Notes: generated from the letters alone by a model not told the origin. A stretch of DNA of 64,000 nucleotides from Sporomusa malonica (GCF_900176355.1 NZ_FWXI01000002.1:217073-281072); one strand, 5' to 3'; positions 8,516-17,432 are shown, counted from the first letter of the stretch. Program-made: numbers and translations.

Positions 8516-9259
8516 GTGAAAACAGTAGCAATTATTCAGGCCAGAATGGGTTCAACAAGATTGCCAGGAAAGATATTAATAGATTTGATGGGGAAAACTG
8601 TTCTACAGCATGTAATCGAACGGGTTCAACAGGCTAAAAGTATTGATGAAATAGTGATTGCTACAACGACACTTGATCAAGACGATGCGGTGGTGGAAGA
8701 AGCCATAAAGTGTGGAGTCAAATATTTTAGAGGCAGTGAAGCTGATGTTTTGGCTCGCTATTATTTTGCCGCTAAAGCTAATAGTGCAGATGTAGTTGTT
8801 CGCATTACTTCGGATTGCCCGTTAATAGACCCCCTAGTAACCGACAATATTGTTAATTTCTTTAAGAATGAAAATATATATGATATAGTGACCAATGCGA
8901 GCAGCGATTTGGGTACAAGAACATATCCCCGAGGATTGGATACAGAGGTTTTTTCTTTTGATGTATTGGAAAAAGCATATAAGCAGGCAGAAAAACAGTA
9001 TCAACGTGAGCATGTGACCCCATATATTTATGAAAATAGTACACAGGTCTATTATTATAAATATATAGTCGATTATTCCATGTACAGATGGACACTGGAT
9101 ACTGAAGAGGATTTTGCACTAATTAAGGAAATATATAGTCATTTATATAGAGGCACTCATAATTTCTATTTACTAGATATTATCAATGTTTTTAACGACC
9201 ATCCTGAATTAATAGGTATAAATCAACACATTGAACAAAAAAAGCTAATAGCCAACTAA
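8516..9259 (+). CDS. SpsF-type cytidylyltransferase family protein (second paralogue; PseF-position candidate)
   Basis: A 247-aa paralogue of the 6058 gene. AIIQARMGSTRLPGKIL is the nucleotide-binding signature, with ITSDCPLIDP and RWTLDTEEDFALI conserved. It is encoded just before the PseI-PseG-PseC set, so it likely makes the CMP-activated nonulosonic acid, the role of PseF or of SpsF in the Bacillus sps operon. It is not of the canonical PseF/NeuA sequence type. GTG 8516 follows GTGAAGGTGAC. The adenine-rich base use is closer to the next gene than to the first half of the island. Confidence 0.8.
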   Translation: MKTVAIIQARMGSTRLPGKILIDLMGKTVLQHVIERVQQAKSIDEIVIATTTLDQDDAVVEEAIKCGVKYFRGSEADVLARYYFAAKANSADVVVRITSDCPLIDPLVTDNIVNFFKNENIYDIVTNASSDLGTRTYPRGLDTEVFSFDVLEKAYKQAEKQYQREHVTPYIYENSTQVYYYKYIVDYSMYRWTLDTEEDFALIKEIYSHLYRGTHNFYLLDIINVFNDHPELIGINQHIEQKKLIAN

Positions 9260-9295
9260 TCGAAACCATTGACAAGATAATTTGGAGGAATAAGC

Positions 9296-10063
9296 ATGAG
9301 TAAGAAAGAAGAAATATTGCACTATTGGAATGAGCAGGCAATCCAATATAAAGAAAGCCCGTTAGCAACAACTCCGGACATAATTGCTTTTGAAATGGAG
9401 ATCAATGTAATTTTAAAAGAGCTTAAGGATGGACAAACAGTTTTAAATATAGGATGCGGCAATGGTGTTAAAGATATAGAGTATTGTCGACACAGAAATA
9501 TAGACCTAAAGGGGATAGACTTTTCTCAAGAAATGATAGAGATTGCGAAATCACAGTCAAAAATAACTAATGAATTAAAAGGCCGGTTGCAGTTTGAACA
9601 TGGAGATGTTTTAAAACTAAAAGAACCACATACGTATGATGTAGTAGTTACCAATAGATGTTTGATAAATTTGGAAAATGACGAACAGCACATAAAGGCG
9701 ATTAGTAATATATATGACACTCTCGTGAAAAATGGTGTGTTTTTGATGCTGGAGTGTACACAACAGGGATTAATCAACATAAACAATGTAAGAAAGGAAT
9801 TTGGACTAGAAGAAATTAAAGAAAGATGGCATAATAAATACCTAGATGAAGACAAGATCTTAAATTATGTTAAAACAAAATTTACTAGTGTGAAAGTAAA
9901 CAATTTCAATAGCACGTACTTTTTGATATCTAGGACCTTAAATGCTTTGATGGCTAAGCAGAGTGGGGAAATTAATTACACATCTGATATTAATCAATAT
10001 GCTTCTAAATTGCCTCCCTTAGGTGAATTTGCTCCTCTTAAATTGTTTATACTTCAAAAATAG
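9296..10063 (+). CDS. Class I SAM-dependent methyltransferase
   Basis: A 255-aa Rossmann-fold methyltransferase. Motif I is VLNIGCGNG (around residues 49-57), the acidic ribose-binding residue is in DLKGIDFSQEM, and motif IV-like DVVVTNRCLINLEN follows. TTGGAGGAATAAGCATG gives an excellent start. It probably O- or N-methylates the sugar or its activated form, since methylated Pse/Leg derivatives occur on flagellins. It sits between the CMP-transferase and PseI genes and is visibly more AT-rich than most neighbours, suggesting later insertion. The substrate is not determinable. Confidence 0.78.
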   Translation: MSKKEEILHYWNEQAIQYKESPLATTPDIIAFEMEINVILKELKDGQTVLNIGCGNGVKDIEYCRHRNIDLKGIDFSQEMIEIAKSQSKITNELKGRLQFEHGDVLKLKEPHTYDVVVTNRCLINLENDEQHIKAISNIYDTLVKNGVFLMLECTQQGLININNVRKEFGLEEIKERWHNKYLDEDKILNYVKTKFTSVKVNNFNSTYFLISRTLNALMAKQSGEINYTSDINQYASKLPPLGEFAPLKLFILQK

Positions 10064-10080
10064 AATCTTGGAGGTGGGCC

Positions 10081-11130
10081 ATGAATCGCATAATTCAGAT
10101 AAAAGATAGAAAAATTGGTGAAAACTGTGGATGTTACGTGATCGCTGAAATGTCAGCGAATCATGCTGGCCATATCGAACGGGCTATCGAGATTATTCAT
10201 GCTGCTAAAGCAAGTGGTGCAGATTGTATAAAACTACAGACATATACTCCAGACACCATGACCATTGATTGTGATAAAGAATATTTTCATATTTCGCAGG
10301 GAACTTGGCAGGGAGAAAGTCTGTATAAGCTTTATCAGAAAGCATATACACCATGGGAATGGCATGGTAAGCTAAAAGAAGAAGCAGACAAGGTTGGACT
10401 AGATTTTCTTTCTACTCCTTTTGATAAAACATCAGTTGATTTTTTGGAAAATTTAGGTGTAAATGCCTATAAAGTAGCATCTTTCGAATTGACAGATATA
10501 CCGTTAATAAAGTATATTGCCTCAAAAGGGAAGCCAATAATTATGTCGACTGGAATGGGAACTCTGGGAGAAGTTGAAGAGGCGATTAATGCTGTTGCAT
10601 CGCAAAATAATAATAATCTTTGCATCCTAAAGTGTTCAAGTTCATATCCGGCAGTACCTGAAGATATGAATCTTAGAACTATGAATAACCTGTATGAAAC
10701 ATTTGGTGTGCCGGTAGGTTTATCTGACCATTCTATGGGGTCTATCGGCGCAGTAACGGCTGTTGCCTTAGGAGCAACTGTAATTGAAAAACATTTCTGT
10801 CTAAGCAGAGAGATAGAAAACCCAGATGCTCTATTTTCTATGGAGCCAGGTGAATTCAAAGAAATGGTTGATGATATAAGAACAGCTGAACGGGCCCTAG
10901 GTCGCGTAACGTACCAATTATCCGAACGGGAGCAGGCTAATAGGACTTTTCGCCGCTCTATTTTTGTAGTAAAGGATATAAAGAAAGGAGAAGTCTTTAC
11001 CGAAGAAAACATCCGTGTTATTCGGCCTGCACATGGACTACCACCCAAAGAGTATGAAGGTATCTTAAAAAGAGTTGCTATAAGAGATATTGAGCGGGGA
11101 ACTCCACTAGAGTGGGGGATGATTAATTGA
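10081..11130 (+). CDS. pseI: Pseudaminic acid synthase PseI (NeuB family with SAF domain)
   Basis: A 349-aa NeuB-family synthase condensing a 2,4-diacetamido-trideoxy hexose with phosphoenolpyruvate. VIAEMSANHAGHIERAIEII and CIKLQTYTPDTMT begin the TIM barrel. LYQKAYTPWEWH is the feature that separates PseI from NeuB/LegI. STPFDKTSVDFL, IIMSTGMGTL and GLSDHSMG follow. The C-terminal 60 residues (RRSIFVVKDIKKGEVF, VIRPAHGLPPK) form the antifreeze-like SAF domain. ATG 10081 follows CTTGGAGGTGGGCC. The stop overlaps the next start as TTGA. Full family length. Confidence 0.92.
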   Translation: MNRIIQIKDRKIGENCGCYVIAEMSANHAGHIERAIEIIHAAKASGADCIKLQTYTPDTMTIDCDKEYFHISQGTWQGESLYKLYQKAYTPWEWHGKLKEEADKVGLDFLSTPFDKTSVDFLENLGVNAYKVASFELTDIPLIKYIASKGKPIIMSTGMGTLGEVEEAINAVASQNNNNLCILKCSSSYPAVPEDMNLRTMNNLYETFGVPVGLSDHSMGSIGAVTAVALGATVIEKHFCLSREIENPDALFSMEPGEFKEMVDDIRTAERALGRVTYQLSEREQANRTFRRSIFVVKDIKKGEVFTEENIRVIRPAHGLPPKEYEGILKRVAIRDIERGTPLEWGMIN

Positions 11131-12251
11131 GACTACCAAGGAAACCCAATAGGCTTACTATTGCCTTTCGTGCCGATGGCGGGGAAAATATTGGCTTGGG
11201 CCATATTATGCGCTGTTTATCGTTAGCTAAAGAGTTTAGGCGAGAAGGACACAAAGTAGTTTTTCTCAGTAAGCTAACCGAGGGTATTGAAAGAGTAAGA
11301 AGTGAGAATTTTGAGGTTACCCGTTTGCCTTCTGTAGAGTTTGAAACAGAAGGTTTTTTTTACGAAATCAGCTCCCCTTTATCAGAAGAAGTAACTGAAA
11401 TGAATGCATTTTTTAAAAAAAATGTAATTGATATTCTTATAGTAGATACTTATAACGTCAGTAGAAATTTTTTTGTCGGTATAAAGCCTTATGTAAGCAA
11501 ATTGGTGTATATCGATGACAACAATAACGAGTCTTTTCCAGTTGATATATTAATTAATGGTAATATCACCGCTGAATCATTAGGATATAATAAACACAAT
11601 GGAAATCAATTGTTTTTGTTGGGTCCGCAATATAATATGATACGGGACGAGTTTAGACATATGCCGCTTCGAACTATCCGGGAGAAGGTATCGGAGGTTA
11701 TGATAACTACCGGAGGAAGTGACCCTAATAATCTGACCAGCAAGATTATTGAAATTATCCTGCAACAAGAAGAATTTAGGCATCTGCGTTTTAATGTCTT
11801 GGTTGGTAGTGGTTTTACCCATTACGTGTCTCTTATTGAAATGAGTGTACAATATGATAATGTATTTCTTTACGCCAACTCCGCTATCACTGAACGAGTG
11901 AGGGATATTACCTATTCTCCGGTGTCTGCAATCATGCTACGATCTGATTTGGCCATCTCCGCAGGCGGCAGCACCCTATATGAATTTGCCGCATCCGGTA
12001 CTCCTGTAGCGGCCTTCATAATGGCAGATAATCAGGAATTCCTTGTAGATACACTTCAAACATTAGGCTACTTAAAGAGTTTAGGTTGGTACGATAACTT
12101 GGAATCACGTCAAACTATTGAAATATTGTTAGGCATGATGAATGATTTTAAGGGACGTAAAGAGCTGAGCCATAAAGGTCAAAGTCTGGTAGATGGCAAA
12201 GGTACAGAACGAATTGTCCAGCGTATTATTGAAAGCTTGCAGGTTAATTGA
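11127..12251 (+). CDS. pseG: PseG, UDP-2,4-diacetamido-trideoxy-altropyranose hydrolase
   Basis: A 374-aa GT-B-fold hydrolase that removes UDP from the pseudaminate precursor, giving the free sugar used by PseI. The diagnostic N terminus is FRADGGENIGLGHIMRCLSLA (residues 14-34), with the catalytic His in GLGHIMRC. LIVDTYNVS, MITTGGSDPNNLT and DLAISAGGSTLYEFAASGTP are the UDP-binding half. It starts at TTG 11127, overlapping pseI by 4 bases, so the two are translationally coupled. Homologous to SpsG of spore-coat sugar operons. No acetyltransferase fusion at the C terminus, unlike some PseG proteins. Confidence 0.92.
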   Translation: MRLPRKPNRLTIAFRADGGENIGLGHIMRCLSLAKEFRREGHKVVFLSKLTEGIERVRSENFEVTRLPSVEFETEGFFYEISSPLSEEVTEMNAFFKKNVIDILIVDTYNVSRNFFVGIKPYVSKLVYIDDNNNESFPVDILINGNITAESLGYNKHNGNQLFLLGPQYNMIRDEFRHMPLRTIREKVSEVMITTGGSDPNNLTSKIIEIILQQEEFRHLRFNVLVGSGFTHYVSLIEMSVQYDNVFLYANSAITERVRDITYSPVSAIMLRSDLAISAGGSTLYEFAASGTPVAAFIMADNQEFLVDTLQTLGYLKSLGWYDNLESRQTIEILLGMMNDFKGRKELSHKGQSLVDGKGTERIVQRIIESLQVN

Positions 12252-12272
12252 GAAAGAGAGGATGAGCTGGTA

Positions 12273-13430
12273 GTGAGAGAAACCTACTTACCTTACGGTA
12301 AACAGTGGCTTGATGAGGATGATATCAAGGCTGTAGTAGATGTACTACAATCTGATTACCTAACGACCGGACCTAAAATTGCAGAGTTTGAAAAGGCTTT
12401 TGCCCAGTGTGTTGATGCCAAATTTGCAGTAGCTATATCGAATGGTACAGCGGCGCTGCATGCAGCGTGTTATGCAGCAGGAATCACAGTTGGTGATGAG
12501 GTTATTACCAGTCCCATTACTTTTGCTGCCTCTGCCAATGCAGTACTCTACTGCGGTGGCACTCCGGTATTTGCCGATATTGATACTGCTACATATAATA
12601 TCGACCCGCAGGAGATTCGTAAGAAGATAACTGACAAGACCAAAGCTATCATTCCAGTGCATTTTTCTGGACAGCCTTGTGATATGGACGAGATAGAAAG
12701 AATAGCCAAGGAATATAATTTGATAGTAATCGAAGATGCTGCACACGCTGTAGGTGCCGATTATAAGGGTAAGTTGATTGGTGGCATTTCAGATATGACG
12801 ACATTTAGTTTCCACCCTGTAAAGCATATCACTACCGGTGAAGGCGGTATGATTACTACTAATAATGAAGATATATACCAAAAGCTGCTTTTGTTTAGAA
12901 GTCATGGTATTACCAGAGACAAAGATAGGATGTTAGATCAGCAAGGACCATGGTATTATGAACAGCTTGAGTTAGGCTATAATTACAGGATGACTGATAT
13001 ACAAGCGGCTTTAGGGCTTAGCCAGCTCAATAAGGCGGACAAGTTTTTGCACAGACGCCGCGAAATAGCCGACATGTATACGGAAGCATTCAAAGATACA
13101 ACTGCTTTGAGAGTACCATTTCAGCAAAACGGCTGTAATTCAAGCTGGCATTTATATGTAATCCAATTAAATCTGGAACGGCTTAGTTTTGACCGGAAAA
13201 AATTTTTTGAAGCAATACATAGAGAAAATATTGGTGTAAATGTGCATTATCTTCCTGTATACAAGCATCCTTATTATCAGCAAAACGGCTATCGGGAAGT
13301 AAAATGTCTGCATAGCGAAAATCTATATGAAAGAATCATAAGTCTGCCTATTTTCCCTAAGATGACCAATCAAGATATAGATGATGTAATAACTAGCGTA
13401 AAAACCATTCTTGAAAGGAATGAAAAGTAA
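12273..13430 (+). CDS. pseC: PseC, UDP-4-amino-4,6-dideoxy-N-acetyl-altrosamine aminotransferase
   Basis: A 385-aa DegT-family aminotransferase. LPYGKQWLDEDDIKAV and SDYLTTGPKIAEFE are typical of the PseC N terminus. AISNGTAALHAAC, VIEDAAHAVGA and SFHPVKHITTGEGG (Lys of the Schiff base in PVKH) are the PLP site. It should aminate C4 of the PseB product using glutamate. GTG 12273 follows AGAGAGGATG. Encoded directly after pseG and 2 bases before the epimerase. SpsC of Bacillus is homologous, so the sps naming would also fit. Confidence 0.9.
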   Translation: MRETYLPYGKQWLDEDDIKAVVDVLQSDYLTTGPKIAEFEKAFAQCVDAKFAVAISNGTAALHAACYAAGITVGDEVITSPITFAASANAVLYCGGTPVFADIDTATYNIDPQEIRKKITDKTKAIIPVHFSGQPCDMDEIERIAKEYNLIVIEDAAHAVGADYKGKLIGGISDMTTFSFHPVKHITTGEGGMITTNNEDIYQKLLLFRSHGITRDKDRMLDQQGPWYYEQLELGYNYRMTDIQAALGLSQLNKADKFLHRRREIADMYTEAFKDTTALRVPFQQNGCNSSWHLYVIQLNLERLSFDRKKFFEAIHRENIGVNVHYLPVYKHPYYQQNGYREVKCLHSENLYERIISLPIFPKMTNQDIDDVITSVKTILERNEK

Positions 13431-13432
13431 AT

Positions 13433-14380
13433 ATGAAGGTGTTAGTTACAGGCGGAGCAGGATTTATTGGGCGATGGGTTGTAAAAAGACTGTTAGAAGA
13501 TGGACACGAGGTTTGGGCCGTAGATGACTTGTCTAACGGTCGGACGGAGAATATTGAGGAGTTCAAGAGACATCCGCGGCTAAAAGAGTTTATAGCGGGT
13601 GACATTAAGAATTTGGAAATGCTTGATAAGCTGTTCCTCAATCGTTTTGATATTTGCTATCATCTGGCCGCTAGTATCAATGTGCAGGACAGCATTGATG
13701 ACCCGCGAACTACTTTTGAAAATGATGTAACCGGTACGTTTAATGTTTTGGAACAGTGTAAGAAGAATAACACTAAAATTGTTTTCATGAGTACTTGTAT
13801 GGTATACGACCGTGCTAATGATAAGAACGGAATTACCGAATTGCACCCTGTTAAGCCGGCTTCCCCCTATGCCGGCAGCAAAATCGCCGGCGAGAATATG
13901 GTTTTGTCATATTGGTATGCCTACGGTTTGCCCGCCGTTGTCGTTCGTCCTTTTAATACCTACGGTCCTTTCCAAAAGACCGGCGGTGAAGGCGGCGTAA
14001 TCGCTATCTTTATCAAAAATGCTCTTGCAGGTGCCGACTTGGGTATCTATGGCAGTGGTGAGCAAACCAGGGATTTCCTTTATGTAGAGGATTGTGCTGC
14101 TTTTGTGGTTCAGTGTGGATACAACGAGGCGGTAAATGGTGAAATTGTCAATGCCGGACTGGGCAGAGATGTTTCAATTAATGAATTGGCTTTGCTCATT
14201 GCTAAGGATGAAGCAAGAATTAAACATTTGCCGCATATTCATCCTCAGAGTGAGATCATGAAATTGCTTTGCAATTCTACGAAAGCGAATAATTTGCTGG
14301 AGTGGCAGCCAAAGAATGATTTAGAAATGGGGATTGACAAAACAACAGAGTGGATTAAAAATAATGCTAACCTCATATGA
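13433..14380 (+). CDS. NAD-dependent epimerase/dehydratase (extended SDR)
   Basis: A 315-aa extended short-chain dehydrogenase. The NAD site is VTGGAGFIGRWV (residues 5-16). The catalytic set is Ser/Thr in FMSTCMVYD and Tyr-x-x-x-Lys in SPYAGSKIAGE. PFNTYGPFQ, RDFLYVEDCA and NSTKANNLLEWQP are typical of UDP-glucose 4-epimerase and dTDP/GDP-sugar dehydratase relatives. The substrate is unknown; it may make the 4-epimer or supply a dehydrated hexose for the first sugar set. Last gene of the forward island, 2 bases after pseC, followed by a bidirectional terminator. Confidence 0.83.
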   Translation: MKVLVTGGAGFIGRWVVKRLLEDGHEVWAVDDLSNGRTENIEEFKRHPRLKEFIAGDIKNLEMLDKLFLNRFDICYHLAASINVQDSIDDPRTTFENDVTGTFNVLEQCKKNNTKIVFMSTCMVYDRANDKNGITELHPVKPASPYAGSKIAGENMVLSYWYAYGLPAVVVRPFNTYGPFQKTGGEGGVIAIFIKNALAGADLGIYGSGEQTRDFLYVEDCAAFVVQCGYNEAVNGEIVNAGLGRDVSINELALLIAKDEARIKHLPHIHPQSEIMKLLCNSTKANNLLEWQPKNDLEMGIDKTTEWIKNNANLI

Positions 14381-14449
14381 ATGAGCCACTCAACCCGCCT
14401 TAGGCGTCCAGGCTACTATGTGAAGTTTGTAAGTAGTAGCTAGAACATG

Positions 14450-14487
14450 AAAAAAGCGGCGTTGCCCGTAGGTAATGCCGCTTTTTT
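14450..14487. terminator. Bidirectional rho-independent terminator
   Basis: AAAAAAGCGGC (14450-14460) pairs with GCCGCTTTTTT (14477-14487); the inner 16 bases can extend the stem with G-U pairs. It lies between convergent genes (epimerase + and glycosyltransferase -) and has A/T runs on both sides, so it can serve both directions. Confidence 0.88.
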
Positions 14488-14502
14488 GATAACATGTACT
14501 TA

Positions 14503-15552
14503 TTACAAAGTCGCCAGTCGTCTTTTTGCCAGTTCATAATTGCCACATCGTCTATAATAGGCTGTTGCTTCTTTTTTGTAACCTAAGATTTCATATATAA
14601 CGGCAATGTTATAGTTTGCCAAATATGAATTGACGCCTTTCATCTTTCCTTCTTTCATACCAGTGCAATTTAGAAAACTTTCCACTGCTTTGCTGAAGAG
14701 GGCGTTGTTCATATATATGAGACCCATCAGAAAGTTAAAATCAGGAGAGTTTTGGTAGTGTTTGCTATATTGCTCAATGTTAAGTGCCAGGCTATATTTT
14801 TCGATGTTTATCAGTGTATACCCAAAGCTTTCAACGAGATCTTGTACATATTCGTAAGCATAATTTAATGGCAGTGATAAAGCGGTTTGGAAACTATCAT
14901 ATGCTTGTTGGTAGTCTTTTGCCATATAGTATGACTTTCCAAGTTGATAATGTAAATACGGATCATGAGGAGCTTCGGCAATTGCCTGCAGCAACATGGT
15001 GATATTGCGGGTTAGTTTGTCCTTTTTATTGACGACTTCTTTGGCATAGCCAACATGATCTACAGTGATCCCTACAGAAATGGTTTCATAAGAATTGCAG
15101 CCATTTTTGTCTACTATCTGTTCATGAATCATTCCTTCGTAGTGGAAAAAGCGCCTGTTGAATAAACGGCTTATTTTTTCGGTGTTCCAGGCTGGACCCC
15201 ACTTATCTTCAATACTATTTATTCGTTTTATTCTACCTACGGTCAATTCACCGATTTGTGCAAGTGATGCCGAAATATTTTGGTCAAATTCGATCACTAA
15301 CTCGTCCGCATCCAGTACTAAAATCCAGTCATTAGATGCCTTAGATATCGAAAAATTTCTTGCTTTCGAAAAATCATTACACCAATCAAAGTCGTAAATT
15401 TGGCTGGTGAACTGACGGGCGATTTCTTTTGTTTTATCAGTGGAACCTGTATCAACAATAATAAACTCACTAACGTGAGGAATAATCTGCTCCAAACATT
15501 TACGTAATAACTCTTCCTCATTTTTTACTATCATACACAAACTTATCTTCAT
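14503..15552 (-). CDS. Family 2 glycosyltransferase with C-terminal TPR repeats
   Basis: A 349-aa protein. The N-terminal GT2/GT-A domain (1-210) has ISLCMIVKNEEELLRKCL, VDTGSTDKTKEIA and the metal-binding ILVLDADEL. The C-terminal TPR section contains PHDPYLHYQLGKSYYMAKDYQQAYDSF and further helical repeats. This architecture is common in Firmicute loci for glycosylating surface proteins and in flagellar clusters. ATG 15552 (complement) follows GGGAGGAAATCAC. Transcribed against the Pse operon, facing the bidirectional terminator. It may add a sugar to flagellin or elongate the glycan; the acceptor is not known. Confidence 0.85.
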   Translation of the reverse strand: MKISLCMIVKNEEELLRKCLEQIIPHVSEFIIVDTGSTDKTKEIARQFTSQIYDFDWCNDFSKARNFSISKASNDWILVLDADELVIEFDQNISASLAQIGELTVGRIKRINSIEDKWGPAWNTEKISRLFNRRFFHYEGMIHEQIVDKNGCNSYETISVGITVDHVGYAKEVVNKKDKLTRNITMLLQAIAEAPHDPYLHYQLGKSYYMAKDYQQAYDSFQTALSLPLNYAYEYVQDLVESFGYTLINIEKYSLALNIEQYSKHYQNSPDFNFLMGLIYMNNALFSKAVESFLNCTGMKEGKMKGVNSYLANYNIAVIYEILGYKKEATAYYRRCGNYELAKRRLATL

Positions 15553-15726
15553 GTGATTTCCTCCCGGATAATTCTTCTCTTTCTTGTTCGATAATTATCT
15601 ACAAAAACCTTTAAAGTATTGCACAATCCTAAAACGGAGTTAGATACTTAGTAAGTCCGTTTATCCTGTGCTTGCTTCAAATATAGCATTCAAGTTTTGT
15701 TTAATAATAAGGAGGAATAATTCTTT

Positions 15727-16974
15727 ATGGCAAATAAAACTCGTAAAGTTCTTCAGCCACAGTATATGAAGAAATTCCACTGTATCGGGGCTGACTGTGA
15801 GGAAACCTGCTGTGGTGGCTGGCGGATTGTGATCGACAAAAATACTTTTCAAAAATATCGGGAATGTCCAGATAAGGATTTGCGCAAACAGTTGAAGCAA
15901 CATGTAACTCGTATTCGCACCGATGCTGATGATACGAATTATGCTAAAATCAAATTGAATCCTGATGATGGAAGCTGCCCGCTACTTGATGGTGATAAAC
16001 TTTGCTCCCTGCAGCGCAAATTTGGGGAAGAATTTTTATCATTGACTTGCACTGCCTATCCACGCTTAACCAACATAGTTAACGGTGTGTCCGAAAAGGC
16101 ATTGACTGTGTCTTGCCCCGAGGCGGCGCGAATAGTTCTGCTTAATCCTGAAGTCATGTCGTTTGACGAAACTGAAGAAGATGCAAGTGTTCGCAACACC
16201 AACGGCAAAATTATGGAAACCGATGATTTTAAGTTGGCCCATACTGGGTTGCGCTATTTTTGGGAATTGCGCATTTTTGTCATCTCTTTACTGCAAAACC
16301 GTGCCTATAAACTGTGGCAGCGTATGGTTATTCTTGGATTGTTTTGCCGAAATTTGGATCAGCTTATTAGTGAAGGTAAAGTTCCGGCTATACCCAAACT
16401 CATAGGTACTTATCTTGACCATCTGGACTCGGGTGTATTCCGCGATGAACTCAATACCATTCCCAATGAATTTACTATTCAGATGAAATTAATGAAAGAA
16501 GTGGCAGATCAACGTATTTTTTCAGGCGGCGTCAATCTGCGCTATTATGAGTGCTTTGCTGAATTTCTTGAAGGTATTCAATATATCAGTGAAAGTAAAG
16601 TAGAGGATATTGGGAAAAACTATGTTGAAGCCTATGAAAAATACTATCGCCCATTTATGGAAACACGTGAGTATATTATGGAAAATTACTTGGTTAATGA
16701 TGTTTTCTCCAACTTGTTCCCGTTTAAAGGGGGAAAACAGGTTTTCGACAATTATGTTATGTTTGTCGTTAATTACTCTATGATCAAGCTGCTACTTATC
16801 GGCATGGCTGGTTTGCACAAAGAAAAATTTAATACAGATCATGTCATTAAGCTTATCCAGTCTTTTGCTAAAGTAATTTCCCACGATGAAAATTTTTTGA
16901 AAGGCGTAATAGAATTATTGAAAGAAAATAATTTCAATACCATGCCATATATGGCCATTTTACTCAAGAGCTGA
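15727..16974 (+). CDS. fliB: FliB-like flagellin lysine-N-methylase
   Basis: A 415-aa protein. The cysteine-rich N terminus CIGADCEETCCGGW (about 19-32) is the hallmark of the FliB family. It is followed by the Cys clusters SCPLLDGDKLCSLQ and FLSLTCTAYPRL, giving a probable metal or Fe-S site. In Salmonella FliB methylates lysines on flagellin. ATG 15727 follows AAGGAGGAATAATTCTTT. With the DUF115 glycosyltransferase, two independent types of flagellin modification are encoded here. The rest of the protein is helical without recognised motifs. A weak terminator follows. Confidence 0.85.
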   Translation: MANKTRKVLQPQYMKKFHCIGADCEETCCGGWRIVIDKNTFQKYRECPDKDLRKQLKQHVTRIRTDADDTNYAKIKLNPDDGSCPLLDGDKLCSLQRKFGEEFLSLTCTAYPRLTNIVNGVSEKALTVSCPEAARIVLLNPEVMSFDETEEDASVRNTNGKIMETDDFKLAHTGLRYFWELRIFVISLLQNRAYKLWQRMVILGLFCRNLDQLISEGKVPAIPKLIGTYLDHLDSGVFRDELNTIPNEFTIQMKLMKEVADQRIFSGGVNLRYYECFAEFLEGIQYISESKVEDIGKNYVEAYEKYYRPFMETREYIMENYLVNDVFSNLFPFKGGKQVFDNYVMFVVNYSMIKLLLIGMAGLHKEKFNTDHVIKLIQSFAKVISHDENFLKGVIELLKENNFNTMPYMAILLKS

Positions 16975-16981
16975 ATAGCTG

Positions 16982-17014
16982 AAAAAAGATCACTTTCTAC
17001 CTTAGATCATTTTT
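16982..17014 (+). terminator. Weak terminator-like hairpin after fliB
   Basis: AAAAAAGATC (16982-16991) and GATCATTTTT (17005-17014) pair with one mismatch. The stem is AT-rich, so efficiency is uncertain. Confidence 0.4.
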
Positions 17015-17141
17015 GACAGGTGGCTAGTCGATAACTGTGTGGACTGTAAGCTAAAATGTTTACTGAGCCGGAGACTTTAAGAAAATTAACGAGACTACTG
17101 TTAAATTTAACCAATATTCCAAACCCTTGCAAAATATTTGC

Positions 17142-17170
17142 TTGCTTTTTTAGCATGGCAAACCTATAAT
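17142..17170 (+). promoter_or_regulatory. Strong sigma-A promoter for the structured RNA
   Basis: -35 TTGCTT (17142-17147), a 17-base spacer, and consensus -10 TATAAT (17165-17170). Transcription should start near 17177-17180, exactly where the closing helix of the RNA begins. Confidence 0.8.
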
Positions 17171-17177
17171 TTAATAT

Positions 17178-17432
17178 AAGAACCAATTTGCTTAGGTCTG
17201 TGGTTGAAAGTCGATGCCAGTCGCAGGCGAAACGACCCACGTAAGGAGCCCAAAGCGGCTTTGAGCATGGTGCGGCTTAGAGGTAAGACCTGCCGGTCCC
17301 AGGAACAGACGTGTATAAAGTAAAAGTTTGACCGAGAGGAACTGTAGTGAGGGGTTAAATCCTATTAGCGAAATTCCCAGCAGGCGGGTGTGGGGTCAAA
17401 GACCAGGTCGGCTAAGCAGTGGTTTTTAAATT
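17178..17432 (+). ncRNA. Structured noncoding RNA, probable raiA-motif RNA
   Basis: About 255 bases lie between a consensus promoter and the zinc-ribbon gene without a credible ORF. Long-range helices are visible: closing stem TGCTTAG 17189-17195 with CTAAGCA 17412-17418, continued by AACCA 17181-17185 with TGGTT 17420-17424; GTCTGT 17196-17201 with ACAGAC 17305-17310; TTTGACC 17327-17333 with GGTCAAA 17394-17400; plus local hairpins. The 3' closing strand runs into TTTTT, so it can also terminate. The raiA-motif RNA of Firmicutes has about this size and this neighbourhood (zinc-ribbon protein, csp, hpf/raiA, secA). The assignment rests on context and complexity, not on an alignment. Cobalamin and T-box leaders were considered and lack their hallmark boxes. 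Confidence 0.65.

Noticed and set aside
10467-11048. 193-codon frame on the - strand
   Set aside because: Fully inside pseI in an antisense frame, low-complexity translation without a ribosome binding site; a shadow of the real gene.
17007-17240. 77-codon frame on the - strand
   Set aside because: It overlaps the promoter and 5' half of the structured RNA, has no ribosome binding site and no recognisable sequence.
17178-17432. Cobalamin riboswitch or T-box leader
   Set aside because: A GACCTGCC stretch recalls the B12 box, but the rest of the cobalamin consensus is absent. There is no T-box antiterminator sequence, and the downstream gene is a zinc-ribbon protein.
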